DNA of 8,186 nt from Frankiaceae bacterium (GTDB taxonomy: Bacteria > Actinomycetota > Actinomycetes > Frankiales > Frankiaceae), in NCBI GenBank assembly GCA_030840885.1, contig JAVEDQ010000530.1, positions 1 to 8,186 on the forward strand. Direction: 5' to 3'. A program made the translations under genes and the position numbers. The notes below the pieces were generated by a model. It made no database searches. It saw nothing but the letters and a program-made list of their open reading frames with translations, and was not told the origin of the DNA. Each line of letters opens with the position of its first letter. Positions within the stretch are counted from its first letter, which is position 1. Shown here in pieces: positions 6,539-8,186 of the stretch.

Positions 6539-6579
6539 TGGGCTTCCCCAGTCTGCCGCCTGCTGATGGAGCAATCGGA

Positions 6580-6846
6580 GTGCCTGAGTCTCGCCGTCGC
6601 AAGAAGAAGAGCGCATCTGCCGTCGCGACGCCCGCGGCGACCACGAAGCGCACCGCTCCGCCGCCGTCGCCTCCCTGGTACGGAGGGCTGATCCTGGCCA
6701 TGTTCGTGCTGGGGATCGCGTGGCTGCTCGTGTACTACCTGTCCAACGGCGGGGTGCTCGGCTTGGAGAAGCTGGGCGGCTGGAACCTCATGGTCGGGTT
6801 CGGCTTCGTGGTCGTCGGCCTCGGCATGGCCACCCGCTGGCGCTGA
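6580..6846 (+). CDS. crgA: Cell division protein CrgA
   Basis: Small membrane protein of 88 residues matching the CrgA family (93 residues in M. tuberculosis). The N-terminus is basic (PESRRRKKK) and Ala/Thr/Pro-rich up to about residue 31, followed by two membrane helices at about 35-54 (GGLILAMFVLGIAWLLVYYL) and 67-85, joined by a short loop with NGGVLGLEKLGGWN. By family knowledge CrgA sits at the septum and recruits or stabilises FtsZ, FtsQ, FtsI and other divisome proteins; in Streptomyces it inhibits premature septation. The GTG start is supported by GGAG at 6568-6571. It is divergent from the DUF881 gene, as in mycobacteria, and lies in the same conserved cluster as the PASTA kinases. 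Hairpins follow immediately downstream, so it is probably monocistronic. Confidence 0.95.
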   Translation: MPESRRRKKKSASAVATPAATTKRTAPPPSPPWYGGLILAMFVLGIAWLLVYYLSNGGVLGLEKLGGWNLMVGFGFVVVGLGMATRWR

Positions 6847-6861
6847 GAACGCTGCTCAGCG
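6841..6861 (+). terminator. Possible hairpin at the crgA stop codon
   Basis: CGCTGAG (6841-6847, containing the stop) can pair perfectly with CTCAGCG (6855-6861) across a seven-base loop. There is no T-run after it, so termination is uncertain. Confidence 0.3.
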
Positions 6862-6878
6862 GGCCTGTGTCGCGCACG

Positions 6879-6902
6879 ACAGCGGTGGAACTTCACCGCT
6901 GT
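6879..6902 (+). terminator. Strong inverted repeat downstream of crgA (terminator or operator)
   Basis: ACAGCGGTG (6879-6887) and CACCGCTGT (6894-6902) are perfect 9-bp arms around GAACTT. The stem lies 32 bases after the crgA stop, and GGTTTGTC follows rather than a long T-tract. Actinobacterial terminators often lack T-runs, so a crgA terminator is the first reading; a dimeric-regulator operator is the alternative. The right arm can also pair with CAGCGGT at 6913-6919 (7 bp), so two exclusive folds exist. Confidence 0.45.
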
Positions 6903-6905
6903 GGT

Positions 6906-6937
6906 TTGTCCCCAGCGGTTGTCCACAGTGTGGATAT
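6906..6937. promoter_or_regulatory. Cluster of three DnaA-box-like 9-mers
   Basis: TTGTCCACA (6919-6927) is exactly the DnaA box form preferred in high-G+C actinobacteria. TTGTCCCCA (6906-6914) differs from it by one base, in the same direction. TGTGGATAT (6929-6937) is the reverse complement of ATATCCACA, one base from the E. coli TTATCCACA. The second and third boxes face each other around one base. Three such sites in 32 bases of G+C-rich DNA is suggestive. The flanking genes belong to an oriC-proximal cluster in mycobacteria, but no A+T-rich unwinding element is visible, so a titration or regulatory site is likelier than an origin. Confidence 0.5.
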
Positions 6938-7042
6938 CTCGGCTGGGCCGCAGTGCGGTGCTGCTCCTACCGGTGGTGCATCGGCACGCGAGGCGGGCCA
7001 CTTGACAGCAGGGATGCTCGGATTTCTCCGGCCGATGCCGCG

Positions 7043-7510
7043 GTGAGCACGCCTCCCCAGCGACCTGAGAACCGGGCGGGGCAGGAGACGGCGTGGCGAC
7101 CGTCCCGGATCCGGACCGCGGCGACCGCCCTCGCGGCTCTGGTGGCCCTCGTCCTGGCCTTGACGGCGTCCGGCGGCCCGCTCGGCCTCGACGGCGGTAT
7201 CGCCTTCCTCGTGCTGGCGGCCGTCGGCCTGACCGTGACAGCGCTCGACCTGTGGTTCGGTGCTGCGCTGCGCGCCGACGACGACGGGCTGATCGTCCGG
7301 TCCGGTCCGCTCCGTGAGGAGCGCATCCGGTGGTCGGAGGTCACCGCCGTCGAAGCGACGACCACGACGTCGCGCGGCTTGCTGCGGCTCGGGTCTCTGG
7401 AGATCGAGATCGGCGATCGGCTCGTGCTGCTGAGCCGTTACCGGCTCGGCAGCGACCCGGCCGGCATCGCCGCCGACCTCAGACGCCGCTGGCGGAACGC
7501 ACGACCGTGA
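7043..7510 (+). CDS. Two-helix membrane protein with bacterial PH-like domain (Rv0010c position)
   Basis: Small membrane protein of 155 residues if it begins at GTG 7043. A hydrophilic N-terminus (1-24) is followed by two membrane helices (about 25-42 and 51-72). A soluble domain (about 75-152) has the pattern of bacterial PH-like (bPH, DUF2581-type) domains: RADDDGLIVRSGPL, then IRWSEVTAVEA, then LEIEIGDRLVLLSRY and a C-terminal helix GIAADLRRRW. Function is unknown. In M. tuberculosis the small membrane protein Rv0010c has the same place beside crgA. An upstream GTG at 6953 would add a Cys/Arg-rich 30-residue stretch unlike a family N-terminus and would run just past the DnaA-like boxes, so I reject it. 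No ribosome binding site precedes 7043, so the mRNA may be leaderless. The last 32 bases overlap the rhomboid gene on the other strand. Confidence 0.8.
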   Translation: MSTPPQRPENRAGQETAWRPSRIRTAATALAALVALVLALTASGGPLGLDGGIAFLVLAAVGLTVTALDLWFGAALRADDDGLIVRSGPLREERIRWSEVTAVEATTTTSRGLLRLGSLEIEIGDRLVLLSRYRLGSDPAGIAADLRRRWRNARP

Positions 7511-8186
7511 CGACCACGAGCAGCACGGCGATACCGAACACCGCCGCCAGCTGGATCATCTGCCACACCCGCGGTCTCGGTGGCAGCCGGGTGTAGATCA
7601 GGCCCACCACGGCCCCGGTGACCAGCCCCCCGGCGTGCGCCCAGATGCTGACGTTGGGGATCAGGACGGTGAGCACGAGGTTGATGCCGATCGTGACCAG
7701 GATGCCGTTGGCATCGGCCCGCAACCGCTTGGCCACCAGATAGAACACGGCGAACAGGCCGAAGATCCCGCCGCTCGCGCCCAGGCCGTAGGTGTCGCTG
7801 GAGTCCAGCACGTAGACGGCGACGCTGCCGCCGAACCCGCAGACCAGGTAGGCGAGCAGGTAGCGCGCCCACCCGAGGATCTGCTCGAGCTGCCGCCCGA
7901 TCAGCACGAGGATCAGCATGTTCAGGCCGATGTGCAGGATGCCGTCGTGGAGGAATGTCGCGGTGACCAACCGGTAGGGCTCGTCCGGCACGAGCGCGTT
8001 GATCTGCGTGAAGCGCTGGACGAAGGCGTTGGTCTGCTCGAAGGACGGCAGCCCACCCAACGGCAGGCCCTCCAGCACGAACGCGAGGACGTTCAGCGCG
8101 ACGATCACGTAGGTGACGACCGGCTGCCGCGGCGTGGTGGGCCCGCCGACCGGGTTCACGGCCGTGCGGGTCGCCTGCGCGCCGGC
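7479..8186 (-). CDS. Rhomboid family intramembrane serine protease (5' end outside window)
   Basis: Polytopic membrane protease that cleaves membrane proteins within the bilayer; 235 residues are visible. Numbered from GTG 8159, the signatures are HIGLN (76-80) in a membrane helix, the nucleophile motif GASG with Ser129, and the partner His175 in WAHAGG, so the Ser-His dyad is intact. About six or seven hydrophobic segments occur, starting at about residue 14. I do not accept GTG 8159 as the start. The frame stays open to the window edge (AGAQATRTA before it), no ribosome binding site is visible, and actinobacterial rhomboids at this position usually carry an N-terminal Cys-rich zinc-ribbon or B-box-like region that would lie beyond the edge. 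The substrate is unknown. A peptidyl-prolyl isomerase gene (ppiA) often neighbours this gene in actinobacteria but is not in view. Confidence 0.92.
   Translation of the reverse strand, partial: AGAQATRTAVNPVGGPTTPRQPVVTYVIVALNVLAFVLEGLPLGGLPSFEQTNAFVQRFTQINALVPDEPYRLVTATFLHDGILHIGLNMLILVLIGRQLEQILGWARYLLAYLVCGFGGSVAVYVLDSSDTYGLGASGGIFGLFAVFYLVAKRLRADANGILVTIGINLVLTVLIPNVSIWAHAGGLVTGAVVGLIYTRLPPRPRVWQMIQLAAVFGIAVLLVVVTVVRSASGV

Larger units (their letters stand above)
6410..6579. promoter_or_regulatory. Divergent intergenic region between the DUF881 gene and crgA
   Basis: The two genes point away from each other, so this 170-base stretch should hold both promoters. On the + strand, TACGCT at 6511 and 6531 fit the TAnnnT -10 pattern. 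The second lies 43 bases before the crgA start, but neither has a clear -35. GGAG at 6568-6571 is the crgA ribosome binding site, with eight bases of spacing. I see no convincing -10 for the minus-strand gene. Two direct repeats listed separately lie inside. Confidence 0.6.

Noticed and set aside
7002..7007. TTGACA, a perfect -35 box, 36 bases before the PH-domain gene start
   Set aside because: No TAnnnT-like -10 lies 16-18 bases downstream (the bases there are TTCTCC-like), so I do not call a promoter.
6978..7038. Distant inverted repeat GCATCGGC (6978-6985) / GCCGATGC (7031-7038)
   Set aside because: The arms are only 8 bp and 45 bases apart in G+C-rich DNA, so chance is likely.
6953..7042. 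Upstream GTG extension of the PH-domain gene
   Set aside because: It would add 30 residues (MRCCSYRWC...) with no family resemblance or ribosome binding site.
6847..7042. Chromosomal origin of replication
   Set aside because: DnaA-like boxes are present, but only three, with no A+T-rich unwinding region and no dnaA or dnaN next to them.
1..8186. Mobile element, defence system, CRISPR, tRNA or riboswitch
   Set aside because: No transposase, integrase, spacer array, cloverleaf or riboswitch signature was seen; composition and synteny are those of a conserved chromosomal core locus.

Overview
The window comes from a very G+C-rich actinobacterium. Nearly all third codon positions are G or C, GTG starts are frequent, and the gene order matches the conserved actinobacterial cell-division/cell-wall locus known in Mycobacterium tuberculosis as crgA-Rv0012-trpG-pknB-pknA-pbpA (Rv0011c to Rv0016c). 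The protein details (a PASTA-bearing PknA, PknB with three PASTA repeats) do not look mycobacterial. Geodermatophilales or a related order is a guess from general appearance only. In mycobacteria this locus lies within a few tens of kb of oriC.

Layout: (1) nt 2-4843, + strand, apparently one operon: the 3' part of pbpA (class B penicillin-binding protein), then two transmembrane Ser/Thr kinases, a PknA-like protein with two PASTA domains and PknB with three. (2) nt 4885-6409, - strand: a DUF881 membrane protein followed by pabA/trpG, a glutamine amidotransferase. (3) nt 6410-6579: divergent intergenic region with short direct repeats. (4) nt 6580-6846, + strand: crgA, a small two-helix divisome protein. 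(5) nt 6847-7042: non-coding, with two hairpins and a tight cluster of three DnaA-box-like 9-mers. (6) nt 7043-7510, + strand: a two-helix membrane protein with a bacterial PH-like domain. It overlaps tail to tail with (7) nt 7479-8186, - strand: a rhomboid intramembrane serine protease whose 5' end lies outside the window.

How the genes work together: by family knowledge, PknA and PknB sense cell-wall fragments through extracellular PASTA domains and phosphorylate division and peptidoglycan proteins. PbpA cross-links peptidoglycan, and CrgA helps to assemble the divisome. PabA/TrpG is metabolic (folate and/or tryptophan) and is linked only by synteny. The DUF881 and PH-domain proteins have no established function.

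I found no defence system, phage, IS element, CRISPR array or tRNA. The less ordinary signals lie at the gene junctions. Tiny reading frames with overlapping stop/start codons bridge both pbpA-pknA and pknA-pknB. Short tandem repeats occur at three junctions. A G-quadruplex motif lies at the pknA 3' end, and a DnaA-box cluster lies downstream of crgA.
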